From: Gallionella sp.
GTDB lineage: Bacteria > Pseudomonadota > Gammaproteobacteria > Burkholderiales > Gallionellaceae
Direction: 5' to 3'
NCBI GenBank assembly: GCA_028687335.1
Contig: JAQUAI010000011.1
Coordinates: 1 to 64,000 of the forward strand
Length of the DNA stretch: 64,000 nt
Shown here: positions 7,262 through 16,169 of the stretch, one piece after another
Layout of the letters: each line of letters begins with the position of its first letter
Position numbering within the stretch: position 1 is the first letter of the stretch
The notes under the pieces: generated by a model
What the model was told of the DNA's origin: nothing
The model's input: the letters and a program-made list of their open reading frames with translations, nothing else
Databases searched by the model: none
Translations under genes and position numbers: made by a program

Positions 7262-9410
7262 ATTCGAGTGCCAGCCATTTGCTGCCAGCGCGTTTGAAAT
7301 TCACTTGCACACGACCTTCCGTACCGGTGCCTTCGCTGCCCGTCACCACGCCCTCGCCAAATTTCTGATGGAACACGCGCTGACCGATGCGCCACATCGC
7401 ACTCGGCGCAGGAGGCGCTTTCTCCATGGGCACGGCGTTGAACGCTTTGGTGTAGCTGTTCGCCTCATAGCTGCTGGGCTGGAACGACCTGATGGCACTA
7501 ACTCTGGGCGTGATCCAATGCAGCAGTTCCTCGGGCAACTCGCGCATGAAGCTGGACACACGGCTGTAGTGCGTCTGCCCGTGCAACATGCGACGCTGTG
7601 CGAAGGTGAGATACAAACGCCGACGCGCGCGCGTGATCGCCACGTACATCAGGCGGCGCTCTTCATCGAGGTCGTTATTGTCGATACTGTTCTGGTGCGG
7701 GAATAGACTCTCCTCCAAACCCGTGATGAACACGGTGTGGAACTCCAATCCCTTCGCTGCATGCACCGTCATCAGATGCAGCGCGTCATCACCGTCTCCT
7801 GCTTGATGTTCACCCGACTCCAGCGAGGCATGGGTCAGAAATGCGGTGAGGCTGTCGTCTTCACTCTCATGCACAAACATAGTGGCCGAGTTGATGAGTT
7901 CGTTCATATTCTCCAAACGCTCTTCCGCTTCGCGCCGTTTGGAGGCGACCGCCTTTTCACCCTCGTAATGCGCGACCAAACCGCTGTGGTGCAGCACATG
8001 CTCCATGATCTCCGGCAGCGGCAAACCTGCGATGCCACTGCGCAGGGATTCGATAAGGCCGACGAATGCCGTTACTTTGCCGCCAGCACGCGCAGCGGCA
8101 TCCCATAACGTCGTGTTGTTGATGCGTGCCGATTCTTGCAACTGCTCGATGCTGCGCGCACCGATGCCGCGCGTGGGGAAGTTGATGATGCGCAGCAAGG
8201 CGTTGTCATCATCTGTGTTCTCCATCAAACGCAGATAGGCCAGTGTGTGCTTGATCTCTTGCCGCTCGAAGAAGCGCAACCCGCCATACACACGGTACGA
8301 CAGCCCCGCCGACACCAGCGCATGTTCCAACACGCGCGACTGTGCATTGGAGCGATACAGCAAAGCCATCTCGGTCAGCTTCACCCCCTCGCGTTTAAGC
8401 TCCTGAATCTCCTCGACGATGAACCTTGCCTCGTCCACATCCGTCTCGGCTTCATACACGCGCAACTGCTCGCCGCCATTCTCGGACGTCCACAGATTCT
8501 TGCCGAGGCGGTTCTTGTTGTTGCTGATGAGTGCATTGGCGGCATCGAGGATGTTGCCGTGCGAGCGGTAGTTCTGCTCCAGCTTGATGACGTTCTCGAC
8601 ATGGAAGTCACGTAACAGCTCTTGCATATTGCCCACGTTGGCGCCACGGAAGGCGTAGATGGATTGATCATCGTCACCCACCGCAAAGAGGGAGTTATTG
8701 CCGCCCGCCAGCAGTTTCAACCAGCGGTATTGCAGCGGATTGGTATCTTGGAACTCATCCACTAGGATGTGTTTGAAGCGCTCTTGATAATGTTCACGCA
8801 AGCCTTGATTGCGCGAGAGCAACTCATAGCAACGCAACAACAACTCGGAGAAATCGACCACACCTTCGCGCTGACATTGCGCATCGTATTCGGCGAACAC
8901 TTCCACCTTGCGTCGTGTGAATGGATCGTAGGCTTCAACTTCGTGTGCGCGCAGGCCTTGCTCTTTGCTACCGCTGATGAAGTTCTGCACATCACGTGGG
9001 ATGAACTTCTCTGGATCAAGGTTCTGCGCTTTCATCACGCGTTTGATGGCGGAGAGCTGATCACCCGAATCAAGAATCTGAAAAGTCTGCGGCAGATTCG
9101 CCTCGCGAAAATGCGCGCGCAACAAACGATTACATAGTCCGTGGAAGGTGCCTATCCACATGCTGTTGATGTTGACGGGAAGCATGCTCGACAAGCGCGT
9201 CTTCATCTCCTTCGCCGCCTTGTTGGTAAAGGTCACCGCCAAGATGCTGTGGGGGTTAGCTTGCCCTGTGCTGATGAGATAAGCGATACGCGTGGTGAGC
9301 ACGCGCGTCTTGCCGCTACCCGCACCCGCCAATATCAGTGCAGATTGGGCAGGCAGTTCGACGGCGGCACGTTGTTCGGGATTAAGACCGGAAAGTAGAG
9401 ATGAATTCAT
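7239..9410 (-). CDS. uvrD: DNA helicase II (UvrD)
   Basis: UvrD is the SF1 3'-5' helicase that displaces the UvrC-incised oligonucleotide and unwinds nicked DNA in mismatch repair. The 723-residue protein has every SF1A motif: Q-motif LNPEQRAAV, Walker A GAGSGKT at 29-35, AVTFTNKAAKEM, GTFHGL, Walker B DEFQDTN, GDDDQSIYAFRGA, QNYRS and VHAAKGLEF. The C-terminus ends in a Tudor-like module (RVFHQKFGEGVVTGSEG) that in E. coli UvrD contacts RNA polymerase and UvrB. The overall match to UvrD is better than to Rep or PcrA, given the GTFHGLCNRLLRAH region. Its 3' end overlaps the MEKHLA gene. Confidence 0.97.
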   Translation of the reverse strand: MNSSLLSGLNPEQRAAVELPAQSALILAGAGSGKTRVLTTRIAYLISTGQANPHSILAVTFTNKAAKEMKTRLSSMLPVNINSMWIGTFHGLCNRLLRAHFREANLPQTFQILDSGDQLSAIKRVMKAQNLDPEKFIPRDVQNFISGSKEQGLRAHEVEAYDPFTRRKVEVFAEYDAQCQREGVVDFSELLLRCYELLSRNQGLREHYQERFKHILVDEFQDTNPLQYRWLKLLAGGNNSLFAVGDDDQSIYAFRGANVGNMQELLRDFHVENVIKLEQNYRSHGNILDAANALISNNKNRLGKNLWTSENGGEQLRVYEAETDVDEARFIVEEIQELKREGVKLTEMALLYRSNAQSRVLEHALVSAGLSYRVYGGLRFFERQEIKHTLAYLRLMENTDDDNALLRIINFPTRGIGARSIEQLQESARINNTTLWDAAARAGGKVTAFVGLIESLRSGIAGLPLPEIMEHVLHHSGLVAHYEGEKAVASKRREAEERLENMNELINSATMFVHESEDDSLTAFLTHASLESGEHQAGDGDDALHLMTVHAAKGLEFHTVFITGLEESLFPHQNSIDNNDLDEERRLMYVAITRARRRLYLTFAQRRMLHGQTHYSRVSSFMRELPEELLHWITPRVSAIRSFQPSSYEANSYTKAFNAVPMEKAPPAPSAMWRIGQRVFHQKFGEGVVTGSEGTGTEGRVQVNFKRAGSKWLALEYAKLEAL

Positions 9411-9547
9411 GGCTGAATTATCCCATAGAAGCCATCACGCTCAGTTGAGTCAGGGATAAATCGGGACTGCAAAACAAGGTATTAATTTCTACACCACACT
9501 AATTACGCCTGTCATGCGCGCACCGCTCTGAAGCACAGTGAAAACTA

Positions 9548-10372
9548 TCAATCTGCCGCTGGTAAGCGAATCGTGTACTGCCCCGATTTTTCATCCTTCA
9601 CTAGGATGACCAACTTGTTTTTCTGCGCATCCTCGATCAACTCTTTGAATGAGCGGTAGCCGTAATAGGATTCGGTAAAGCCGGGTTTGCGGCGTTGCAT
9701 GGTGGGTTTGACCATGGAGCCCCAAAGCTTTTCGTCCGACCCGCGCTCGGAGATGAGGCCTTCGACAGTCTCAACCAAGAAATCCATCGCCTCCTGTTTT
9801 TTATCATCCTCAACTTTGGCTTCAGTTGGTTTAGTAGTCTCGGCTTTCACTTTCGCAGGGACTTTTTTCGCAGCCTGTTTCTTCTTTGCTTCCTGCACGC
9901 GCACCAGATCGTCGTAGAAAATAAACTCGTCGCAATTCGCACTAAGCAGGTCGGAGGTCGAGTCTTTCACGCCGATGCCGATGACGTATTTGTTGTTCTC
10001 GCGCAGTTTGGAAACTAGCGGTGAAAAATCGGAATCGCCGCTGATGATGACGAAAGTGTCGATGTGAGCTTTGGTGTAGCAGAGGTCGAGTGCATCGACG
10101 ACCATTCGGATGTCGGCGGAGTTCTTGCCGCTTTGTCGCACATGCGGGATCTCGATGAGTTCGAAAGCGGCTTCGTGCATGGTGGCCTTGAATTCCTTGT
10201 AGCGCTCCCAATCACAATAAGCTTTCTTGACCACGATGCCGCCTTTAAGCAGTAGACGTTCCAACACTTTTTTGATGTCGAATTGCGCGTACTTGGCATC
10301 GCGCACGCCCAACGCCACGTTCTCGAAATCGCAGAACAGTGCCATGTTGGTGATCTCAGGTTGGTTTGCCAT
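9548..10372 (-). CDS. NYN (PIN-like) nuclease with LOTUS/OST-HTH domain
   Basis: The start is set at the ATG at 10372 because GAGGAGGAACG lies just upstream; 12 extra codons are possible from 10408. The 274-residue protein begins with a NYN domain (about 1-160) of the LabA/Limkain group, a PIN-like RNase fold. Its acidic residues are visible in CDFENVA, NSADIRMVVDAL and ISGDSDFSPL. A lysine- and alanine-rich linker (about 160-195) leads to a C-terminal OST-HTH/LOTUS domain containing YYGYRSFKELIEDAQ and ending in YTIRLPA. The combination suggests RNA binding and cleavage, but no substrate is known. It lies upstream of uvrD on the same strand. Confidence 0.88.
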   Translation of the reverse strand: MANQPEITNMALFCDFENVALGVRDAKYAQFDIKKVLERLLLKGGIVVKKAYCDWERYKEFKATMHEAAFELIEIPHVRQSGKNSADIRMVVDALDLCYTKAHIDTFVIISGDSDFSPLVSKLRENNKYVIGIGVKDSTSDLLSANCDEFIFYDDLVRVQEAKKKQAAKKVPAKVKAETTKPTEAKVEDDKKQEAMDFLVETVEGLISERGSDEKLWGSMVKPTMQRRKPGFTESYYGYRSFKELIEDAQKNKLVILVKDEKSGQYTIRLPAAD

Positions 10373-10431
10373 GCACGTTCCTCCTCGGTATGAATCGGAT
10401 AGCGACACGGATGCGTCGCTTGCCTAGTGCC

Positions 10432-11844
10432 TTATATCACTTTACCCGGATTCATCAAGCCGCGCGGATCCAGCGTGCGTTTGATGTTGCGCATCAGCTC
10501 CAGCTCCAACGCGCTCTTGTAGTGCGTGATCTCTTCGCGCTTTAGCTGGCCAAGGCCGTGTTCGGCGCTGATACTGCCATCCAGTTGGGCGACGACCTCG
10601 TACACGATGCGATTTACTTCATGCTCTTGCTGGCCGATGAACGCATCGTTCTGCGCGGCATCGAGCATGGAGATGTTGTAGTGGATGTTGCCGTCGCCGA
10701 TGTGGCCAAAGGCAACGATACGAATGCCGGAATAAGTGGCACGCAAGTCGGCACTGGCCTGCGTGATGAATTGCGGCACGCTGCTGATCGGCACAGAGAC
10801 ATCGTGTTTGATGCTGATGCCTTCTGCTTTTTGCGCTTCGGCGATGTTCTTGCGCAGCCGCCACCAACGTTCAGCATCGGCTTCATCGGCAGTGATTTCA
10901 AATTCGACAATACCTTCTCCAAACGACTTAAGTGCGTCACGCAAAGGCTCGTCCAGCGGGGCAGGCAACACGTCAGCCAATTTTGTGATGACGATCCATT
11001 CGTGCTGATTTACGAAAGGTTCGCGCGTATCGGCAATGTGTTTGAATACCAGATCAAGGCAGCTGCGCGAGATGATTTCGAAGCCGCTGATCTTATCGCC
11101 GCAATTGGCACGCAGATGCGACAGCAAGGCAACTGCCACTGCCGGATCACGCACCGCGATACAGGCGGTCGCCACCGATTTCGGACGTGGAAAAAGTTTG
11201 AGTACGGCGGCAGTAATGATGCCCAGCGTGCCTTCCGCCCCCATGAACAAATGTTTGAGGTCGTAGCCGGTATTGTCCTTGCGCAAACTGCGCAGGCCGT
11301 TCCAGATACGCCCGTCTGGCAAGACCACTTCCAAACCCAGCACCAGATCGCGCGCGCTACCGTAACGCAACACGCCGATGCCACCCGCGTTAGTCGAGAG
11401 GTTGCCGCCGATTGCGCAATGCGGCGCAATGGCGGTCAAGCCCAGAGGAAACAGCCGCTCCGCATTTTCCGCTGCCGTATAAAGCGCAGCCAGCTTGCAG
11501 CCCGCCTCGACAGTCATGGTGTAGTTAACGGCATCCAGCGCGCGGATGTGATTCATGCGCGAGAGGTTTATGACGATCTGCTGACTGCCGTCGGCCAACG
11601 GCACAGATGCGCCGCACAAGCTGGTGTTGCCGCCCTGCGGCACGATGGCAACGCTCTGCGCCACGCACAGTTTTACAACCTCGCTCAGCTGTTGCGTATT
11701 GGCTGGAAATACCACCGCAAGCGCAGTACCGGAATATCGTCCGCGCCAATCCTTGTAATACGGCGCGGCCGCCTCTCCCGTTAAAACGGCATCGCCGCCA
11801 ACGAGGGCGGCGATGCTTTCAAGCAAGTAAACCGTTTCTGTCAC
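10432..11844 (-). CDS. FAD-linked 2-hydroxyacid dehydrogenase (GlcD/D-lactate/D-2-hydroxyglutarate type)
   Basis: This 470-residue flavoprotein belongs to the VAO/PCMH family. The N-terminal FAD-binding domain includes VVPQGGNTSLCGASVP (about 71-86) and GGNLSTNAGGIGVLRYGSAR. The C-terminal FAD-oxidase_C domain contains GHIGDGNIHYN and ends with EHGLGQLKREE and RGLMNPGKVI. The family oxidises D-lactate, glycolate or D-2-hydroxyglutarate. The exact substrate cannot be told from sequence, and no GlcE or GlcF partner is adjacent. The gene starts 3 bp after the stop of the membrane c-haem gene at 11848-12612. That spacing points to a shared message and suggests that the flavin passes electrons to that membrane protein. 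Confidence 0.9.
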   Translation of the reverse strand: MTETVYLLESIAALVGGDAVLTGEAAAPYYKDWRGRYSGTALAVVFPANTQQLSEVVKLCVAQSVAIVPQGGNTSLCGASVPLADGSQQIVINLSRMNHIRALDAVNYTMTVEAGCKLAALYTAAENAERLFPLGLTAIAPHCAIGGNLSTNAGGIGVLRYGSARDLVLGLEVVLPDGRIWNGLRSLRKDNTGYDLKHLFMGAEGTLGIITAAVLKLFPRPKSVATACIAVRDPAVAVALLSHLRANCGDKISGFEIISRSCLDLVFKHIADTREPFVNQHEWIVITKLADVLPAPLDEPLRDALKSFGEGIVEFEITADEADAERWWRLRKNIAEAQKAEGISIKHDVSVPISSVPQFITQASADLRATYSGIRIVAFGHIGDGNIHYNISMLDAAQNDAFIGQQEHEVNRIVYEVVAQLDGSISAEHGLGQLKREEITHYKSALELELMRNIKRTLDPRGLMNPGKVI

Positions 11845-11847
11845 AGC

Positions 11848-12612
11848 TTATTTTGTACCTGTCACTTGCTTGGCTTTGAGCTTCATTGGCAATACCCACA
11901 TCTGGTACAGCGAGGTGAAGATCATGATGCAAGCTGCCATGCTGTAGCCGAAGCCACCGATGATGACGAACCAAGCAAAGTTAGGGCTCCACTTAGTCAA
12001 CCACCAAGATGCAATATCGATGATAAGGAAAGCAAACGGAGTGAAAATCAGAATGGCCTTGTTCAGCGGCGAAATGCCGGTCGCGTAAGTGAATATCCAG
12101 CCCACGAAGAAGAAGATAAAGGAGATGCCGAACAAGTGGATGTGCGACACACGCGTCAGCGTGGAGACGGTTGCCCCTTCATCCTGTTTCACCATTTCAT
12201 CCATCACGGCCTTGTCGGCGATATTGGCCAAGCCCGGCATATTGGCGTGGCAAGGTGAGCAATACTGTTCCACCTTAAGCTGAATATCGTCCGCCCACTG
12301 CGCTTCGGGAGCGCCTGCCGCTGACCATTTGAGCAATGCCATGCGAATTTCGGGCGGTGCATTCTCTTTCATCGAGCCATTCAGTTTGGACTCCAGCTTG
12401 GTCGCATTCCCGCCGTCATGGTTGCCGTGATAGCTGTAGATGATGTCGTCTACCGACAATCCAAACTTGCCGTCCGCCATGCCGTGAGTCAGCATAATCT
12501 GACCGCCCGCCACTAGCAAACCCACGCCGATGGCCAGCAGATATCCGGTAAACAACGTTTTAATCGGTAAAGCAAGGTCGGCCAGGGTAAAGCGTTGAAT
12601 CTCTTTCAGCAT
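11848..12612 (-). CDS. Membrane-anchored mono-haem c-type protein
   Basis: This 254-residue protein has one N-terminal membrane helix (about 20-41). A periplasmic stretch of about 110 residues follows, bearing one haem c attachment motif, C118-S-P-C121-H122. Three further helices lie at about 155-178, 183-203 and 208-235. Met125 follows the motif by three residues and other methionines and histidines could serve as axial ligand; which one does is unclear. From memory, similar proteins occur in betaproteobacteria, sometimes under the misleading name elongation factor-1 alpha. I find no resemblance to translation factors. It has a GGAGAAG ribosome-binding site and a TATAAT box 34 bp upstream, and leads a two-gene unit with the FAD oxidoreductase. 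Confidence 0.75.
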   Translation of the reverse strand: MLKEIQRFTLADLALPIKTLFTGYLLAIGVGLLVAGGQIMLTHGMADGKFGLSVDDIIYSYHGNHDGGNATKLESKLNGSMKENAPPEIRMALLKWSAAGAPEAQWADDIQLKVEQYCSPCHANMPGLANIADKAVMDEMVKQDEGATVSTLTRVSHIHLFGISFIFFFVGWIFTYATGISPLNKAILIFTPFAFLIIDIASWWLTKWSPNFAWFVIIGGFGYSMAACIMIFTSLYQMWVLPMKLKAKQVTGTK

Positions 12613-12645
12613 GATTCTTCTCCGTGCGGTAATTTAATTGCGGGC

Positions 12646-12651
12646 ATTATA
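12646..12651 (-). promoter_or_regulatory. Probable -10 element for the c-haem/FAD oxidoreductase unit
   Basis: The minus strand reads TATAAT exactly at 12651-12646, 34 bp before the start codon at 12612. No good -35 is found at 16-18 bp spacing. The position that would hold it is occupied by a 9-bp inverted repeat (12664-12686), which could be a binding site or simply the 3' hairpin of priA. Confidence 0.45.
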
Positions 12652-12663
12652 CCCCTTCCATTA

Positions 12664-12686
12664 GTCAGGGCTCATATAGCCCTGAC
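12664..12686. repeat. 9-bp perfect inverted repeat after priA
   Basis: GTCAGGGCT (12664-12672) and AGCCCTGAC (12678-12686) form a perfect stem with a CATAT loop, 12 bp from the priA stop codon. There is no T-tract on either strand, so it is not a canonical intrinsic terminator. It also lies just upstream of the -10 element of the next gene. Confidence 0.5.
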
Positions 12687-12697
12687 GGGTCACCGCC

Positions 12698-14869
12698 TCA
12701 AAAGTCCATCGGGTCGATATCCAGCGACCAGCGCAATCGTTGTGCGGGAATGGCATCCAGCGATGGTCGCCACGCCCGCACAAATGTTTGCAGTATTTTG
12801 CGCGTATCGCCCTGCACCAATAGTTGCGCGCGAAAATGATTGGCACGCTTCGGCATAGCTGCCGCGACCACGCCATAGACTTCAACTGTATGTGCCAACG
12901 CCTTGGCTTCCGCATGCGCCCGTTGCAAAAACGCATACACCTCACCTTCTTGTCTGCCCTCGGCACGCAGCAACACTTGGAAAACAAACGGCGGGAATCC
13001 GGCCATCTCGCGCTCGATCAATAATGTCTGCGCCCATGTTTCGTAATCATGCTCACGTAACGCGCGGAACAAAGGATGGTCGGGGAACGCGGTTTGAATA
13101 ATCACTTCACCCGCTTTGGCACTACGCCCCGCCCGACCTGACACTTGCGCCAGTTGCGCAAAAAGTTTTTCCGAAGCGCGAAAGTCAGCGCTATATAACG
13201 CGCTGTCGGGATTCAACACACCAACCAGCGTTAGCTCAGGAAAGTCGTGTCCCTTTGCCAGCATTTGCGTCCCCACCAGCACATCCACTTCGTTTGCGTG
13301 TATCTGCTCGCGCATGGTTTGCCAGGCGCGTTTGTTACGCGTGCTGTCGCGATCCACGCGCAGGATACGTGCCTCGGGAAAATGTTCTTGCAACACCGAT
13401 TCGATGCGTTGTGTGCCGCTGCCCACGGCTTGCAGATCGGCATTGCCGCAACTCGGACAGGCATGGGGCACTCGAATCTGATAACCACAGTGATGGCAAC
13501 GCAACCGTTTGTCGCTCAGATGCAACACCAGCTTGCCCGCGCAATGCTTGCAACCGGATAGCCAACCACATGACGTACACATCAGCACCGGCGAATAACC
13601 GCGTCGGTTGATGAACAACAAACTTTGTTCTTTACGCGCGATGCGTTGCGCGATTTCACGTAGCAGGTTTTCGCTGATACCGTGATGCATCGTCGTTTGA
13701 TTGATGTTGAGGCAACGCACGCTCGGCAAGCGTGCCGCCGCCTGCGCGCGACCGCTTAACTTAAGCAAGTGATAACGCCCACTTTGCGCGTTGTGATAGC
13801 TTTCCAGCGACGGTGTGGCTGAACCCAATACGATAGAAATGCCACGCTGACTCGCGCGGAAAATCGCCACATCGCGCGCGGAATAGCGCAGACCGTCCTG
13901 CTGCTTGAAGGAACTATCGTGCTCTTCGTCCACGATGATCAGTGCCAGCTTTGGTAGTTCCGCAAATACCGATAAGCGTGTTCCCAAAATGATTTGCGCC
14001 GCGCCGGATTGCGCCTGCAGCCAGTTGTGCATCCGTTCACCTTCGCCCAATCCGCTGTGCAAACTCACCAGCTCCGCATCGGGAAAGCGGCTGCGGAAAT
14101 AGTGTTCCAGTTGCGGAGTCAGATTGATTTCCGGCACCAGCAGCAACACTTGCGCGCCCTGTTGCAACACGTGATGCATGAGATGCACATACACCTCGGT
14201 TTTGCCGCTGCCAGTAATGCCGTGCAACAAAAAACAGCCGAAGCCTTTTTGCCGCGTCACCGCCTGCACAGCCACCTGCTGCTCATCGGTCAATGTGTGG
14301 GCATTTACTAGGCTGTGCGCCGCGCGCACCGGCTCGCAACGCACCACATACCCAGCTTCCAACAAAGCTTTGAGCTGCCCGCCCGCCGTCGATGACAAAC
14401 GTTTGATCTGATCAAGGCTGCACGACTGTTGTGTCAGCATATCGAGAATGCGGTGTTGCACCACTTTACGCTTGGGCACAACAAGTGGATCAGGTGTACT
14501 GCCTGCTTCGCTCAGTCCATACCATTCCGGCAAACGTACCGTTAGCGGTTTGTCGGAGCGCAAGCGCGTCGGCAACGCGGACAGCACCGTCGGCCCGATA
14601 GGGTGATGGTAGTAATCGGCGCAAAAATTCAAGAGCCCAAGCAACTCTGCGGACAATGGCGCGCTGTCTTGCAATACGCTTGTCAGCGGTTTGATCCGCT
14701 CTGCCGCCATTTCGGATTCGGCAATCAGTTCCATCACCACGCCCACCATCTGCCGTTTGCCAAACGGCACAAGTACACGTTGCCCTACGCTGATTTCCAT
14801 GCCTTCGCCCACCGTGTAATCAAACAAAGTGGGAAGTGGAATATCAAGGGCGATGCGGGCAATAGGCAT
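12698..14869 (-). CDS. priA: Primosomal protein N' (PriA helicase)
   Basis: PriA recognises stalled or repaired forks and reloads the replisome. The start is taken at the ATG at 14869 (MPIARIALDIPLPTLFDYTV), giving 723 residues; eight more codons upstream would fall inside the hemE terminator hairpin. The N-terminal 3'-DNA-binding domain is followed by a SF2 helicase with Walker A GITGSGKTEVYVH and Walker B IVDEEHDSSFKQQ. A zinc-binding insertion has eight cysteines arranged as CTSCGWLSGCKHC and CHHCG...CPSCG. Motif VI-like QVSGRAGRSAKAGEV follows. Length and all motifs fit the family. Confidence 0.97.
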   Translation of the reverse strand: MPIARIALDIPLPTLFDYTVGEGMEISVGQRVLVPFGKRQMVGVVMELIAESEMAAERIKPLTSVLQDSAPLSAELLGLLNFCADYYHHPIGPTVLSALPTRLRSDKPLTVRLPEWYGLSEAGSTPDPLVVPKRKVVQHRILDMLTQQSCSLDQIKRLSSTAGGQLKALLEAGYVVRCEPVRAAHSLVNAHTLTDEQQVAVQAVTRQKGFGCFLLHGITGSGKTEVYVHLMHHVLQQGAQVLLLVPEINLTPQLEHYFRSRFPDAELVSLHSGLGEGERMHNWLQAQSGAAQIILGTRLSVFAELPKLALIIVDEEHDSSFKQQDGLRYSARDVAIFRASQRGISIVLGSATPSLESYHNAQSGRYHLLKLSGRAQAAARLPSVRCLNINQTTMHHGISENLLREIAQRIARKEQSLLFINRRGYSPVLMCTSCGWLSGCKHCAGKLVLHLSDKRLRCHHCGYQIRVPHACPSCGNADLQAVGSGTQRIESVLQEHFPEARILRVDRDSTRNKRAWQTMREQIHANEVDVLVGTQMLAKGHDFPELTLVGVLNPDSALYSADFRASEKLFAQLAQVSGRAGRSAKAGEVIIQTAFPDHPLFRALREHDYETWAQTLLIEREMAGFPPFVFQVLLRAEGRQEGEVYAFLQRAHAEAKALAHTVEVYGVVAAAMPKRANHFRAQLLVQGDTRKILQTFVRAWRPSLDAIPAQRLRWSLDIDPMDF

Positions 14870-14891
14870 GGGGCGATTGTCGCAGAAATGC

Positions 14892-14920
14892 AAAAGCCGC
14901 AGGGAGTACCTGCGGCTTTT
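14892..14920 (-). terminator. Intrinsic terminator of hemE
   Basis: AAAAGCCGCAGG (14892-14903) and CCTGCGGCTTTT (14909-14920) form a perfect 12-bp stem with a GAGTA loop, 16 bp past the hemE stop. On the minus strand the stem ends in CTTTTGCATTT, giving a short T-rich exit. It lies between hemE and priA, so hemE transcripts probably end here and priA needs its own promoter. Confidence 0.75.
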
Positions 14921-14935
14921 GGTGCTTACGATTGA

Positions 14936-16000
14936 TTAGTGATACTTACGGCTCAGCTCGTGTACCGCCGCCACCAGTGCTGCGGCATGGTCAGGGTTGG
15001 AGTGCTGCGAAATACCGTGCCCCAAATTGAACACGTGACCGCTACCGTAGCCGTAACTGGCGAGGATACGTTCCACTTCGTTGCGAATCGCATCCGGCGA
15101 GGCAAACAGTACGGCTGGATCCATATTGCCTTGCAAGGCAACTTTATCGCCTACTTTTTGGCGCGCAATGCCGATATCCATCGACCAATCCAAACCCACT
15201 GCATCGCAGCCGGTGTTGGCAATACTTTCAATCCACAATCCACCGCCTTTGGTAAACACAATGGAAGGGATACGCACGCCATCTTTTTCCTTGATCAGAC
15301 CATCAACAATGCGTTGGGTGTAAGCCAACGAGAATTCGTGGAATGCAGCATGCGACAACACGCCGCCCCAAGAGTCGAAAATCATCACGGCTTGCGCGCC
15401 CGCTTCAATCTGCGCATTCAGATAAGCAATCACAGACTGCGCAGTCACTTCCAAAATATGGTGCATCAGCTTGGGTTCGTTGTACATCAAGGTTTTAACC
15501 TTGGCGTAGTCGTCGCTGCCACCGCCTTCAACCATGTAGCAGGACAGTGTGAACGGGCTGCCGGAAAAACCAATCAAGGGCACGCTGCCATCCAATGCCT
15601 TGCGAATTTGCGATACCGCATCGGTGACGTATTTCAAGTCGGTGCCAATGTCGGGCACACGCAATGCCTTGATATCTGCCTCTGTCTTCAAAGGGCGCTC
15701 AAACTTCGGGCCTTCGCCTTCGGAGAAATACAAACCCAAACCCATCGCATCTGGCACGGTAAGAATGTCGGAAAACAGAATTGCGGCATCCAGCGGGAAA
15801 CGCTCCAGCGGTTGCAGGGTAACTTCAGTAGCGAAATCTGGGTTCTTGCACAAGCCAAGAAAGCTGCCCGCCTGCTTGCGCGTGGCACGGTACTCCGGCA
15901 GATAACGACCTGCTTGGCGCATCATCCACAATGGGGTGTATTCAGTCGGCTGGCGTAACAAGGCGCGCAGGAAGGTGTCGTTCTTTACTTTGAAGTTCAT
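14936..16000 (-). CDS. hemE: Uroporphyrinogen decarboxylase
   Basis: HemE decarboxylates the four acetate side chains of uroporphyrinogen III to give coproporphyrinogen III in haem synthesis. The 354-residue sequence shows the family signatures: [16 protein letters not shown] near the N-terminus (residues 23-38) with the invariant Arg pair, [14 protein letters not shown], and [25 protein letters not shown] and FNLGHGI follow in the C-terminal half. Length is standard. The gene is monocistronic as far as can be seen: a terminator lies downstream and a hairpin repeat separates it from gltD upstream. Other haem genes in the window (hemB, hemL) are not linked to it. Confidence 0.97.
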   Translation of the reverse strand: MNFKVKNDTFLRALLRQPTEYTPLWMMRQAGRYLPEYRATRKQAGSFLGLCKNPDFATEVTLQPLERFPLDAAILFSDILTVPDAMGLGLYFSEGEGPKFERPLKTEADIKALRVPDIGTDLKYVTDAVSQIRKALDGSVPLIGFSGSPFTLSCYMVEGGGSDDYAKVKTLMYNEPKLMHHILEVTAQSVIAYLNAQIEAGAQAVMIFDSWGGVLSHAAFHEFSLAYTQRIVDGLIKEKDGVRIPSIVFTKGGGLWIESIANTGCDAVGLDWSMDIGIARQKVGDKVALQGNMDPAVLFASPDAIRNEVERILASYGYGSGHVFNLGHGISQHSNPDHAAALVAAVHELSRKYH

Positions 16001-16042
16001 TGTTATTTTCCGAATTTAATTTCTAAAACCTAAAATAAAAAC

Positions 16043-16158
16043 TGTCCACGAAAAACACGAAACTCACGAAAAAAACCGAAGAAAAAATTCTCCTAACGAC
16101 CTGTAGCAAAATACCTGAGAATTTTCTTTGTTCGTGGCTTTCGTGTTTTTCGTGGACA
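16043..16158. repeat. 116-bp palindromic element, likely terminator of gltBD
   Basis: The outer 20 bp (16043-16062 and 16139-16158) are perfect inverted repeats, and pairing continues inward imperfectly to AAAAAATTCTC and GAGAATTTTCTTTG. The result is a long hairpin with an unpaired centre of roughly 25 bases. It starts 11 bp after the gltD stop. On the minus strand the hairpin is followed by TTTTTATTTTAG, so it can work as an intrinsic terminator for gltBD while also isolating hemE. It encodes no protein. The structure resembles a non-autonomous miniature element; no target-site duplication is obvious. Confidence 0.75.
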
Positions 16159-16169
16159 AATGTTTTGAA

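Noticed and set aside
10558-11784. 408-codon frame on the plus strand opposite the FAD oxidoreductase
   Set aside because: The opposite strand encodes conserved FAD-binding motifs; this frame is His/Arg/Gln-rich without recognisable domains or a ribosome-binding site.
12664-12686. Intrinsic terminator of priA
   Set aside because: The 9-bp stem is perfect but no T-run follows on either strand; listed as an inverted repeat only.
14939-15958. 339-codon frame opposite hemE
   Set aside because: It is a mirror of hemE codon structure; hemE motifs are fully conserved on the minus strand.
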